From contig JAFXHJ010000021.1 of NCBI GenBank assembly GCA_017536445.1, positions 16,916 to 80,915 of the forward strand: a stretch of DNA of 64,000 bases. The letters are read 5' to 3'. Positions 17,902 through 26,568 of the stretch are shown here, piece by piece. The stretch's first letter is position 1, and each line of letters opens with the position of its first letter. The position numbers and the translations under genes were made by a program. Under the pieces are notes generated by a model. The model searched no databases, had not been told where the DNA came from, and saw only the letters and a program-made list of their open reading frames with translations. Source of the DNA: Clostridia bacterium (GTDB lineage: Bacteria; Bacillota; Clostridia; TANB77; CAG-465).

Positions 17902-20495
17902 TATTCTTTACCTCCATAATATGCGTTTAAGTACATTTCTTTTATTTCGCTCATTAATGGATATCTTGGATTTGCGCCAGTACATTGATCATCAAAAGCT
18001 TGTTCTGTCATTTCATCAAGTCTAGCTAGGAAGTCTTTTTCATCTATGCCATAATCTTTTATTGTTTTCTTTATGCCAACTTTTTCTTTTAAGTCGTTAA
18101 CTGCTTTTATTAAGTTTTCTAATTTTTCTTCATTTGTTTTTCCACCTAATCCTAACGCATCTGAAACTTTAGCATATTTTTCTAAAGTCTTTGGATGGTC
18201 ATACTGTGGAAAAGTTCCCATCTTAGGTGGTGCATCTACACTATTAAATCTTAATACGTGTTCTATCATTAAAGCGTTTGCTACACCATGCGGTAAGTGA
18301 TGGAATGATCCTAGCTTATGTGCCATTGAGTGACATACTCCAAGGAATGCATTTGCAAATGCCATACCAGCCATAGTAGCTGCATTAGCCATTTTTTCTC
18401 TTGCTTCTGGATCGTTAGAACCGTTATCATAAGCACGAGGTAAATATGCAAATATATTCTTTAAGCTTTCTATAGCTAAACCGTCTGTATATTCTGTAGC
18501 CATCATTGATGCTAATGCTTCAAGGTCGTGTGTTACTGCATCTATTCCTGATGCTGATGTTAATCCTTTAGGCGCATTCATCATCATATCCGCATCTACT
18601 ATTGCCATATTAGGCATAAGTTCGTAATCTGCTAAAGGATATTTAGTTCCAGTCTTTTCATCTGTTATTACAGCAAATGGTGTTACTTCCGAACCTGTAC
18701 CTGCTGTTGTTGGAACTGCAATAAAGTATGCTTTTTCACCCATCTTAGGGAATGTGTATACTCTCTTACGGATATCCATAAATCTCATAGCCATATCCAT
18801 AAAGTCTACTTCAGGATGTTCATACATTACCCACATAATCTTTGCAGCATCCATAGCACTACCACCACCAATTGCTATTATGCAGTCTGGTGCAAATGCT
18901 TTCATTTGTTCTGTTCCTTTTACCGCACATTCCAAAGTTGGATCTGGTTCTACATCAAAGAATGATGCGTGTGCTATTTTTAATTCGTCTAATTTATCTG
19001 TTACTGGTTTTGTATAACCGTTTTCATACAAGAATTTATCTGTAACTATAAATACTCTCTTTTTATTAAGTACTGTGCCAAGTTCATCAAGTGCAACTGG
19101 CAAACAGCCTTTTTTAATATATACCTTTTCTGGTGCTCTAAACCAAAGCATGTTTTCTCTCCTTTCAGCAACCGTTTTAACATTTAACAAGTGCTTTATT
19201 CCTACGTTTTCAGATACTGAGTTTCCTCCCCAAGATCCACAACCAAGTGTTAGTGATGGAGTTAATTTAAAGTTGTATATATCTCCTATACCACCTTGTG
19301 CTGCAGGAGTATTTATTAATACCCTACATGTTTTCATTGAGTTATAGAACTGTTCTATTTTTTCTTGCTCAGTAAGTGTGTTTATGTATAATGATGAAGT
19401 ATGACCTAAGCCACCATCTTCTACTAGAACTTTTGCTTTACTAATAGCTTCCTTAAAGTTCTTTGCTTTATACATTGCAAGAACTGGAGATAGCTTTTCG
19501 TGAGCAAATTCTTCGTCTAGATTTACATTTTCTACTTCACCTATTAACACTTTAGTTGTTTCTGGTACTTCTACTCCTGCAAGTTTTGCAATTGTATATG
19601 CACTTTGTCCAACTATCTTTGCATTTAGTGCTCCATTTATTATTATTGTTTTTCTAACTTTTTCTGTTTCTTCTTCATCAAGGATATAGCATCCGCGTTT
19701 TACAAACTCTGCTTTTACATCGTCATATATCTTGCTATTTACTATTACAGATTGTTCTGATGCACATATCATACCATAGTCAAAAGTCTTAGAATGTATA
19801 ATTGAGTTTACTGCTAAAACTATATCCGCAGATTCATCTATAACAGCTGGTGTATTACCTGCTCCAACTCCAAGTGCTGGTTTACCACTAGAGTATGCAG
19901 ACTTAACCATACCTGGTCCACCTGTTGCAAGTATTGTATCTACTGAATGCATTAATGTATTTGTTAGTTCTAATGATGGAACATCTATCCAAGAGATTAT
20001 TCCCTTTGGTGCGCCAGCTTTAACTGCTGCATCTAGAACTATTCTTGCTGCTTCTATAGTAGAATTCTTTGCTCTAGGGTGTGGACTTATTATTATCCCA
20101 TTTCTTGTTTTAAGAGCTATCAATGTCTTAAATATTGCTGTTGAAGTTGGATTTGTTGTTGGTATAACCGCTCCAATAATTCCAATTGGTTCTAATACTT
20201 TCCTTATACCAAAAGCTTTATCTTCTTCTACAACACCACATGTTTTTGTATCTCTATATTTGTTATATATATATTCTGCAGCATAATGGTTCTTAATTAC
20301 TTTATCTTCTACAAGGCCCATTCCTGTTTCTTCTACTGCCATTTTTGCAAGCGGTATTCTTGCTGAGTTAGCTGCAATAGCTGCTGCTTTAAATATTTCA
20401 TCTACTTGTTCCTGACTAAACTTTGCAAATTCTTCTTGCGCTTTTCTTGTACTAGCAATTGCTTTTTCTAATTTTTCTACGCTATCTACTACCAT
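17901..20495 (-). CDS. adhE: Bifunctional acetaldehyde-CoA/alcohol dehydrogenase AdhE
   Basis: 864 residues, the usual AdhE length. N-terminal acetaldehyde dehydrogenase half with PTTNPTSTAIFKT, the glycine-rich NAD site and catalytic Cys in DYGMICASEQSV. A short linker follows, and then a C-terminal iron alcohol dehydrogenase with IIAIGGGSAMDAAKIMW, PTTAGTGSEVTPFAVIT, GIDAVTHDLEAL and FLGVCHSMAHKLGSFHHLPHG. It converts acetyl-CoA to ethanol in two NADH-using steps and forms spirosomes in relatives. It marks mixed-acid/ethanol fermentation. The leader between promoter and start is about 60 bases. Half of a Rex-like site (TTGTTA) is present, but no full palindrome. Confidence 0.97.
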   Translation of the reverse strand: MVVDSVEKLEKAIASTRKAQEEFAKFSQEQVDEIFKAAAIAANSARIPLAKMAVEETGMGLVEDKVIKNHYAAEYIYNKYRDTKTCGVVEEDKAFGIRKVLEPIGIIGAVIPTTNPTSTAIFKTLIALKTRNGIIISPHPRAKNSTIEAARIVLDAAVKAGAPKGIISWIDVPSLELTNTLMHSVDTILATGGPGMVKSAYSSGKPALGVGAGNTPAVIDESADIVLAVNSIIHSKTFDYGMICASEQSVIVNSKIYDDVKAEFVKRGCYILDEEETEKVRKTIIINGALNAKIVGQSAYTIAKLAGVEVPETTKVLIGEVENVNLDEEFAHEKLSPVLAMYKAKNFKEAISKAKVLVEDGGLGHTSSLYINTLTEQEKIEQFYNSMKTCRVLINTPAAQGGIGDIYNFKLTPSLTLGCGSWGGNSVSENVGIKHLLNVKTVAERRENMLWFRAPEKVYIKKGCLPVALDELGTVLNKKRVFIVTDKFLYENGYTKPVTDKLDELKIAHASFFDVEPDPTLECAVKGTEQMKAFAPDCIIAIGGGSAMDAAKIMWVMYEHPEVDFMDMAMRFMDIRKRVYTFPKMGEKAYFIAVPTTAGTGSEVTPFAVITDEKTGTKYPLADYELMPNMAIVDADMMMNAPKGLTSASGIDAVTHDLEALASMMATEYTDGLAIESLKNIFAYLPRAYDNGSNDPEAREKMANAATMAGMAFANAFLGVCHSMAHKLGSFHHLPHGVANALMIEHVLRFNSVDAPPKMGTFPQYDHPKTLEKYAKVSDALGLGGKTNEEKLENLIKAVNDLKEKVGIKKTIKDYGIDEKDFLARLDEMTEQAFDDQCTGANPRYPLMSEIKEMYLNAYYGGKE

Positions 20496-20561
20496 ATGAG
20501 TTTTCTCCTTGTGTTATATCTTATGTATAAATATATATTTTCGCCTCTTAATAACAAAATC

Positions 20562-20590
20562 ATAGTATCACATAAGTAGATTTTTGTAAA
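20562..20590 (-). promoter_or_regulatory. Promoter of adhE
   Basis: TTTACA (minus strand, 20585-20590), 17-base spacer ending TGTGA, TACTAT at 20562-20567. The TG before the -10 box suggests an extended -10. Confidence 0.7.
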
Positions 20591-20640
20591 TAGCATTTAA
20601 GCCACATATTTTATACATTTTATGACTTATCTAACAAGCA

Positions 20641-20674
20641 AAAGAGAGCAATACTTTTAAGTATTACTCTCTTT
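20641..20674 (-). terminator. Terminator after the 20684/20950 gene pair
   Basis: A 16-bp stem (AAAGAGAG..ATACTT / AAGTAT..CTCTCTTT, one wobble) with a 2-base loop. It lies 10 bases after the stop of the 20684 gene. Confidence 0.85.
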
Positions 20675-20683
20675 ATTTGAAGC

Positions 20684-20935
20684 TTAAAGTCCTTCCAATT
20701 CTTTCTTAATCTGAGCCATCCGTGTTTTCATATATTCACGAATTCCTTCAAATGCCTGTGAACTAAGCTTCGTAGTCACCTCTTTAAGCACCTTGTTGTT
20801 ATGGTTATAAAAGGTGGAGCACTTGAGGGAAATCTGAGCATCCGGATTTGTAAGGATATCCAAAGCTTCTTCAAGCTCATGGTACTCGTTTAGGAGTTTT
20901 CTTCCTTTCTTCATTGCTTCATCGCTTGTCTTCAT
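20684..20935 (-). CDS. Unknown small helical protein
   Basis: 83 residues, charged and predicted all-helical (KKGRKLLNEYHELEEALDIL, then a KEVTTKLSSQAFEGIREY stretch). No membrane segment or recognised motif. GC-richer and with different codon preference from the surrounding genes. It follows the 20950 gene by 14 bases, with AAGGAGATAT before the ATG, and the pair ends at a strong terminator. Function unknown. Confidence 0.7.
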   Translation of the reverse strand: MKTSDEAMKKGRKLLNEYHELEEALDILTNPDAQISLKCSTFYNHNNKVLKEVTTKLSSQAFEGIREYMKTRMAQIKKELEGL

Positions 20936-20949
20936 ATTATATCTCCTTA

Positions 20950-21300
20950 TTATTTATATTTTTCTACAAACTCGATTAATTTGTCCAGTCTATGCAAGTT
21001 GTACAAACTCGTGTAGACTTCCGGGGTATCCCAACAGGCAGATGTCTTCATGAAAATATCATAGAGAAAAATCCGTACAGCTCCATCATTATAGATTTGG
21101 ATACGCACAGCATCCTTAAGATTACAAAGCATAAAGTGACATACATCACTATATGTTGCCTTGTCTGATACATTGACATATACACTGCCGGTTGCATTTT
21201 TTGTGGTCTGTTCTGCTAGGTATTTTTCCAAAACGTCTTTTGGAATCTGTTTCTTTTTTCCGTTCCACCATACTTCGAACTTCTCGTTAAGCCAAAACAT
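20950..21300 (-). CDS. Unknown 116-residue protein
   Basis: 116 residues, aromatic-rich (MFWLNEKFEVWWNGKKKQIPKD), with Cys residues at CHFMLCN and SACWDTP. Predicted mixed alpha/beta and soluble. No family is recognised. GC-richer than flanking genes. First gene of a two-gene unit with its own promoter, whose -35 box lies in the terminator of the preceding gene. GAAGGAGAAT precedes the ATG. Confidence 0.7.
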   Translation of the reverse strand: MFWLNEKFEVWWNGKKKQIPKDVLEKYLAEQTTKNATGSVYVNVSDKATYSDVCHFMLCNLKDAVRIQIYNDGAVRIFLYDIFMKTSACWDTPEVYTSLYNLHRLDKLIEFVEKYK

Positions 21301-21362
21301 AATTATTCTCCTTCGTTCTATTGTTTAATTAAACTAAAGCCAACTATTTAATTGACATAAAA

Positions 21363-21391
21363 ATTATACCACAGAAAACAAAAAGTTACAA
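21363..21391 (-). promoter_or_regulatory. Promoter of the 20950/20684 unit
   Basis: TTGTAA (minus strand, 21386-21391), 17-base spacer ending TGTGG, TATAAT at 21363-21368. The -35 box lies within the stem of the upstream terminator (21385-21411), so the two elements share bases. Confidence 0.65.
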
Positions 21392-21411
21392 CTACAAATT
21401 GTAATTGTAAC
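21385..21411 (-). terminator. Terminator of the XRE membrane regulator
   Basis: An 11-bp stem (GTTACAATTAC / GTAGTTGTAAC on the minus strand), 5-base loop, TTTTTG tail. Confidence 0.75.
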
Positions 21412-21431
21412 CTTTATTCTCTGTCTATTTA

Positions 21432-22961
21432 TTAATCTGCCATTTCATATTGTCTAATAGTATCTCTTAAATTATTTATTTCTTCTTTTTGTTCATCTAT
21501 TGTATTTTGTAAACGTTCTATTTTATCTCTTAAGTTTTCATTTTCGTTTATTTGTCTTTGAATTTCATATTCATTAGATATTCTTTTATCATTGTTCTCT
21601 TGAATTTTTTCTATGTTTTCCTTAGATGCATAAATATGTACTTCTGCTACATAAGGATAATCTTTTATTTGTTTATTATTTATATCTTTTATTATTTGTT
21701 TTATTAAATCTATTGTTTTTAGTTCATCACTACCACAATATATTTCAATTCCATGATTTAAGTCATGCACATAACATTTAGCATATTTAGTATAATTTAC
21801 TACTATTTTAACATCTTTTATATCTGTTTCAATATATCTATATGCACAGTTATATGTATTAAAAGCAAAGTCTTCTTTCATTTTATATACATATTCATCA
21901 GACATAGTAAATGTATTATCATTGTTTTCTATAACTTCAAAATCAGCAAATCCAATTAATATTAGCCCTATACTTATTCCTGTTATTATTAATGATACTA
22001 AGAATAACACTCCTACTCTTACCTTATTAAATTTTCTATTTACAATAAAGTCATAAAGTATTTCTAGTATTACAAAATTAGCTATAAGTAATGCTATTAT
22101 TAAAAGTACTGTTCCCACAAACAACATACCAGTCTTTATGAACAACATACTTAGTACTAGAAGTGTACATAGTGATACAAATGTAAATACAAATAGCAAA
22201 CCCAAGCAAATTACTACAAACTTTATAAAAGCTAAAACTAAGTTAAATAACCCATTTAGGAATTTAGAACTCGAATGATTTGGATCACGAATTATTACTC
22301 TTTCTTTTTTCTTCTCTACAAATATCTTCTTATTGTCCTTATCTTCTTTTATTTCTTTATCCTTGTCTTCCTCTTTAATACTTTCTGAATCTTCTACATT
22401 TTCTTTTACTATTTCATAATAATCTAAATATCTAATCTTAAATATATGTAAGAAAACTGTAGTTCCAGCAATTATAGAAAAGACAATGTATATTGCTTCT
22501 AATATATTTCTTAATCCGTAATAATAAAAGTCTCTAAAGATAGTTCCAAAAACATTATTAGCTATATAATCTCCTACTGCTCCTATTAATAAAAATACTA
22601 AGAATATTAAACAAAACATAAAACATTCTTCTATAATACATTTTAGTTTTTGCTTAAACTTCATACTACTAAACATATCTATTGTTTTAGTAATAAAACT
22701 AAAGAAATCTTTTGCATATTTATTTACTATACTAGTAGACTCCTTTGTTTCCTCCACCACTTTAACGTTTTCGTTCATAAGTTCATCAATATTGTAATTA
22801 AATAATTTGCATATAAGAAGAACCTTATCCATTTCAGGATAGCTTTGTCCAGATTCCCATTTAGAAACTGCTTGTCTAGATACTCCAAGTTTCTCTGCAA
22901 GTTGTTCTTGAGACAAGTTATTATCTCTTCTAATTATTTTTAAGTTTTCAGATAATTTCAT
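21432..22961 (-). CDS. XRE-family HTH regulator with membrane domain and C-terminal coiled coil
   Basis: 509 residues. The N-terminal 60 residues form a classic XRE helix-turn-helix (NLSQEQLAEKLGVSRQAVSKWESGQSYPE). After a linker come two hydrophobic segments at about 110-185, a very acidic/basic stretch near 195-225, and further membrane segments at about 240-335. An outer or periplasm-like domain follows, with a final coiled coil of about 55 residues (ENENLRDKIERLQNTIDEQ). A DNA-binding domain tied to the membrane suggests sensing of a surface signal. GAGGAGGAAAAAG precedes the ATG. Target genes are unknown. Confidence 0.82.
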   Translation of the reverse strand: MKLSENLKIIRRDNNLSQEQLAEKLGVSRQAVSKWESGQSYPEMDKVLLICKLFNYNIDELMNENVKVVEETKESTSIVNKYAKDFFSFITKTIDMFSSMKFKQKLKCIIEECFMFCLIFLVFLLIGAVGDYIANNVFGTIFRDFYYYGLRNILEAIYIVFSIIAGTTVFLHIFKIRYLDYYEIVKENVEDSESIKEEDKDKEIKEDKDNKKIFVEKKKERVIIRDPNHSSSKFLNGLFNLVLAFIKFVVICLGLLFVFTFVSLCTLLVLSMLFIKTGMLFVGTVLLIIALLIANFVILEILYDFIVNRKFNKVRVGVLFLVSLIITGISIGLILIGFADFEVIENNDNTFTMSDEYVYKMKEDFAFNTYNCAYRYIETDIKDVKIVVNYTKYAKCYVHDLNHGIEIYCGSDELKTIDLIKQIIKDINNKQIKDYPYVAEVHIYASKENIEKIQENNDKRISNEYEIQRQINENENLRDKIERLQNTIDEQKEEINNLRDTIRQYEMAD

Positions 22962-23095
22962 ATATCTTTTTCCTCCTCTCTTACTGCAAATTATATAGAA
23001 TCAACCGGTTGCACTCTACCAAGTTTTAGTTGTTTTTTGTTAATTTTTAGTTGCATTTAATGATTTTATATATTATTTTCATATTATTTATATAT

Positions 23096-23899
23096 TTATG
23101 CTTCTTTTCGCTTAATCATAATCTTTTCTACAAAAGAATGTTTTTCTTTATTTTTTAGATATAAAAAGCCAAATATATTAAATACTGCCGCACCGATAAA
23201 ATTTACTATTAAATCTTTCATTGTGTCTTTAATACCAATATCTAAGTATCCATCAAATCTAACTAATTCTTTTCCGGTTTCATCATAAACTATAGTTTTA
23301 GCTATATTATCTATCGTCACTACATTATTATTTTGCTCAGGATCTATAGTTACTGTTCTTATTACAGATATATACTCATCTTTTTGCATATCTGTTTTCA
23401 TTATTTCGTCCATACCATATTCAAAGAATTCCCAAACTACTCCTACAGTCATTGAAAAGCAGAACGCAAATAAACATAGATAAATTGGAGATAAATTTAA
23501 CTTTTCTGAATTCTTATTTAATATATCTACTAATGAGAATCCTATTGCTCCCATTAGGAATCCATTTAATGTATGTAGCATTGTGTCCCAAAAAGGTATC
23601 ATACCATAAAAGTTATTTATCTCTCCTAATATTTCAGCTGAAAACACAAACAACATTGTTATTATTTCAAGTACATTTGGCATATCTATTTTCATATACT
23701 TTTCTACAAAAAATGGAATAAGTAACAATACCAAAGTAAGTGCGCAAAGAAGTACATTTTGTAAATCTCCCCTTAGTATTTGCAATACCATACAAAGTAT
23801 AACTAACGCTCTTAATGTAAAGTACACAATTAATGTACTCTTGTCATCTTTCCAAGTTTCTTTAATTTCATTTCCTAATCTTTTAATATACCCTATCAT
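23096..23899 (-). CDS. Polytopic membrane protein, DUF2238/YjdF-like
   Basis: 267 residues with about six membrane segments. The motif FWDTMLHTLNGFLMGAIGFSL resembles the His-containing helix of the DUF2238/YjdF group. It is followed by VGVVWEFFEYGMDEI and, after an insertion of about 60 polar residues, DTMKDLIVNFIGAAVFNI. The conserved Asp/His/Glu residues in membrane helices suggest an enzyme or metal-dependent function, but none is known. Family assignment is tentative. Confidence 0.6.
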   Translation of the reverse strand: MIGYIKRLGNEIKETWKDDKSTLIVYFTLRALVILCMVLQILRGDLQNVLLCALTLVLLLIPFFVEKYMKIDMPNVLEIITMLFVFSAEILGEINNFYGMIPFWDTMLHTLNGFLMGAIGFSLVDILNKNSEKLNLSPIYLCLFAFCFSMTVGVVWEFFEYGMDEIMKTDMQKDEYISVIRTVTIDPEQNNNVVTIDNIAKTIVYDETGKELVRFDGYLDIGIKDTMKDLIVNFIGAAVFNIFGFLYLKNKEKHSFVEKIMIKRKEA

Positions 23900-23976
23900 A
23901 AAACCACCTCATAATTTATTATTAATTAATTCTATTACTGATATTTTCCCCTTTTAAACAAATCACTTATATATAT

Positions 23977-24672
23977 TTACTCTTTAATCTTTTTATTTAA
24001 ATACAATGCATATATTAGCGGTACTATTATTAATATTACTGGAGATATGTATATGGTAATAAAGTTTTCCGCATTAAATACTGAAAGAGCGTTTACTACG
24101 CTATGTGTAATTATCTGAGGCCATATACTCTTAGATTTTACAAGTATAACTGCAAATAAATATCCCGTTGTTATTGCATAGCATATTTGAAGTAATGTTG
24201 GTATAAGTTCTGCACCATTTAATAGATTAATTATATGTCCTATTCCAAATGTTATTGATGTTACAATTATGGCAGCTTTTATATTATCTTTTGCTATCAT
24301 TTGAAACAAGAATCCTCTAAATATTATTTCTTCTAGAAAACCTACACACACCATAGAAACCATATATATTACTACTTCTGTTACAGATAATTTTATATTT
24401 ATTCCACCAATTAGATTTACTGACATAAGCATTACTAATGGTATAAAATACAGATATTGTTTTGGTTTTGGAAAGTGTGTTAAACCTAAATATTTACCTA
24501 ATTTATTTAATAATACAAATACTACTATTAATACTATAAGAAGTATATTTGTAATTAGTGTTTTTACATCTTCTAATCCAAAATTATTCATACAATATGA
24601 ATTAGTTATTAGGTATATTACTATTAACCCCAGACTAATTAACGTTTCATTTTTTTCATAAAATTTTTTCAT
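23977..24672 (-). CDS. CPBP-family intramembrane glutamic protease
   Basis: 231 residues, seven or eight membrane segments. Motif 1 EEIIFRGFLF carries the tandem Glu and Arg, motif 2 FGIGHIINLLNG carries the His, and a third conserved helix (SIWPQIITHSVVNAL) follows. These are the Rce1/CPBP active-site elements. In bacteria such proteases process prenylated or small peptides or give bacteriocin self-immunity. No bacteriocin gene is seen nearby. GGGAATAATT precedes the start. Confidence 0.87.
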   Translation of the reverse strand: MKKFYEKNETLISLGLIVIYLITNSYCMNNFGLEDVKTLITNILLIVLIVVFVLLNKLGKYLGLTHFPKPKQYLYFIPLVMLMSVNLIGGINIKLSVTEVVIYMVSMVCVGFLEEIIFRGFLFQMIAKDNIKAAIIVTSITFGIGHIINLLNGAELIPTLLQICYAITTGYLFAVILVKSKSIWPQIITHSVVNALSVFNAENFITIYISPVILIIVPLIYALYLNKKIKE

Positions 24673-24692
24673 AATTATTCCCTACTTTTATT

Positions 24693-25124
24693 CTATTTAT
24701 CCCCATTTAACATATTTAACAAATTTATTTTGAACATATCTTTTTCCGAATGTTCTTTACTTACCATTACTCCTTTATATGTCTTTAATTCATTCGTATA
24801 ACCTTCTACAAATATGTCTGGCAATATATTATTTAGATAAATTATACATTTTTCTTCATTCACTACATACTCTAACGTTACTTTTCCATGTACTTTTTCA
24901 AACAAACTGTCTACAGGAAGTTTTAAGGAATATTGTGTTTCTTTGGATTTCTTATTCTCGGATATGACATCACCTAAAAACTTTCCGTTCCTTAAATTAG
25001 GATAATGCTCAAACATTAATTTTTTATATGCAAGCATATTATACTTTTTAAGACCTCTTTCTCTCTTCTTAAATTCTGTTTCGTTTGCATATTCTAAAGT
25101 ATATACTTTATTTTCTTTTTTCAT
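24693..25124 (-). CDS. Unknown 143-residue protein
   Basis: 143 residues, soluble, strongly charged at the N-terminus (ETEFKKRERGLKKYNM), with a beta-rich middle (HGKVTLEYVVNEEKCIIYLNN). No family is recognised. GGAGGAAAT gives a good start. It is 20 bases upstream of the CPBP protease gene and probably in the same transcript. No cleavage or targeting signal is evident. Confidence 0.68.
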   Translation of the reverse strand: MKKENKVYTLEYANETEFKKRERGLKKYNMLAYKKLMFEHYPNLRNGKFLGDVISENKKSKETQYSLKLPVDSLFEKVHGKVTLEYVVNEEKCIIYLNNILPDIFVEGYTNELKTYKGVMVSKEHSEKDMFKINLLNMLNGDK

Positions 25125-25145
25125 ATTTCCTCCTAAAAAATAAAA

Positions 25146-25164
25146 GCAGACTTATTTAGTCTGC
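25146..25164 (-). terminator. Terminator of tRNA-Leu(CAA)
   Basis: A 7-bp stem (GCAGACT / AGTCTGC), 5-base loop, TTTTATTTTTT on the minus strand, 9 bases after the tRNA end. Confidence 0.85.
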
Positions 25165-25173
25165 CTTATAAGT

Positions 25174-25260
25174 TGGTGCCGAAAGTGGGAATCGAACCCA
25201 CACATAGTTGCCTATATCAGATTTTGAGTCTGACGCGTCTGCCAGTTCCGCCATTTCGAC
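25174..25260 (-). tRNA. tRNA-Leu, anticodon CAA
   Basis: 87 bases with the long variable arm of class II tRNAs. Acceptor GTCGAAA pairs with TTTCGGC (one wobble), CCA is encoded. The anticodon stem TCAGA/TCTGA closes a loop reading CTCAAAA, giving CAA, and the T arm reads GTGGGTTCGATTCCCAC. It reads TTG Leu codons. Confidence 0.95.
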
Positions 25261-25283
25261 ATAAATAAATTTTGTATGCCGTT

Positions 25284-25312
25284 ATTCTACCACACAAAAT
25301 CTATTTTGTAAA
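25284..25312 (-). promoter_or_regulatory. Promoter of tRNA-Leu(CAA)
   Basis: TTTACA (25307-25312), 17-base spacer ending TGTGG, TAGAAT (25284-25289) followed by AACGG on the minus strand. The same boxes, spacing and AACGG recur at the candidate RNA promoter at 57998. Confidence 0.75.
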
Positions 25313-25336
25313 CATATTATTTTTGTTTTGTATATT

Positions 25337-26437
25337 TTATTCTTCTATATTCGCTTCTTGTTCTTCGGCTATTTCAAGTTCATCTGCTTTGCCATAAACC
25401 GATTCTTCTAAATTATATATTTCTGTCATTATTGGCTTAAATAGTCTTTCTTTTTTTGCCATTAATATAAAAGACTCATCTTGATTAGTAGCGTTAGTTA
25501 TATGTTCAATAGCATCGTTTATATCTCCTGTTTTCATAGAGATCATCGCAAGCGAATATTCAGCTTTTGCAATTAGGCTCTTATCTTTTAACGCTTTCTC
25601 TAAATTTTCTTTAGCTAAAACATATTCGTCTGTTGCATAATATAGTCTTCCTACACTATAATATGCTTCATACATTGCATCATCTAACTCTAAAGCTTTT
25701 TCATAAGCAGGTATTGCGTTTTTTATTTCTCCTAGAGCAGAATATATTACAGCCAAGTTAAAGAATGTATCTGCTGTAGCTTCATTGTTCATAGCAATAT
25801 CTTCATATATTGCTTTTGCTTCTTTCAAATGGCCTAAATCTGAAAATAATATACCTAGCATCTCTTTAGCTTCTATATATGCAGCATCTATAGTAACCGC
25901 TTGATTTAGCATTGATATAGCTGCCTCTTTATTTCCCAATTTATCTAATAGAACTGCTATTTTATAATATATTTCTTCATTATTATTATCTACCGCTAGT
26001 GAGCTTATTAACACATCTCTTGCTTCTGCTAATTTATCCATTTTTTCTAGTGCTTTACTTCTTAAATAATAAAACTCAACATTTTTTCTTGCCTTAGTCA
26101 TTATCCTTGCAAGCAAGCCTTCTGCAAACTCATAGTTACCTATTAGATACATGAATTTTGCAACATAATATACTAATGTTATTTTCGCATTCTTAGCAAG
26201 GCCTTTTACAGTCACTAATGCCATTGGTATTAAATACGCAAAAATTAATACTAATGCTTGTAAAATGCTATTTAGTTTTTCATCACTTAAAAGATAAAAT
26301 ATAAATAGGCTTTCGAAGAAAATTGCAAGGGCAATTATTACAAATAACGCCGGTTCTTTCTTTCTTACTGCTTTAGATACTATTTGCGCTATAAAATATA
26401 CGAAGGTAATTATTATTACTACATTTATTAACCACAT
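25337..26437 (-). CDS. TPR-repeat membrane protein
   Basis: 366 residues. Three hydrophobic segments in the first 90 residues, then about six tetratricopeptide repeats from about 120 to 330 (LLDKLGNKEAAISMLNQAVTID, IYSALGEIKNAIPAYEKALELD). The C-terminus is acidic (DELEIAEEQEANIEE). TPR arrays bind partner proteins, here at the cytoplasmic face of the membrane. Single gene, divergent from murC. No partner is evident from context. Confidence 0.82.
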   Translation of the reverse strand: MWLINVVIIITFVYFIAQIVSKAVRKKEPALFVIIALAIFFESLFIFYLLSDEKLNSILQALVLIFAYLIPMALVTVKGLAKNAKITLVYYVAKFMYLIGNYEFAEGLLARIMTKARKNVEFYYLRSKALEKMDKLAEARDVLISSLAVDNNNEEIYYKIAVLLDKLGNKEAAISMLNQAVTIDAAYIEAKEMLGILFSDLGHLKEAKAIYEDIAMNNEATADTFFNLAVIYSALGEIKNAIPAYEKALELDDAMYEAYYSVGRLYYATDEYVLAKENLEKALKDKSLIAKAEYSLAMISMKTGDINDAIEHITNATNQDESFILMAKKERLFKPIMTEIYNLEESVYGKADELEIAEEQEANIEE

Positions 26438-26515
26438 ATTATCACCTACATGCTCATATTATATACTAGTTATCCACATTTTTCAACTATTAGGGATAAA
26501 TTAGAGCTAATACAA

Positions 26516-26544
26516 TTGCAACTATTTTTAACATAGTGTATAAT
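26516..26544 (+). promoter_or_regulatory. Promoter of murC
   Basis: TTGCAA at 26516-26521, exactly 17 bases, TATAAT at 26539-26544. Transcription starts near 26551, so the in-frame GTG at 26536 cannot be the start codon. Confidence 0.85.
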
Positions 26545-26568
26545 ACATATTGCCTAGAGGTGGTAATT

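Noticed and set aside
20490..20620. Rex operator in front of adhE
   Set aside because: Only one TTGTTA half-site is seen, with no matching second half at the right distance.
21432..26437. Bacteriocin or immunity locus around the CPBP protease
   Set aside because: No precursor peptide, double-glycine leader or dedicated transporter gene is near; the neighbours are a membrane regulator, a tRNA and a TPR protein.
26536..26568. GTG start for murC 11 codons upstream
   Set aside because: It lies inside the promoter (TATAAT at 26539-26544). The TTG at 26569 has an ideal ribosome site.
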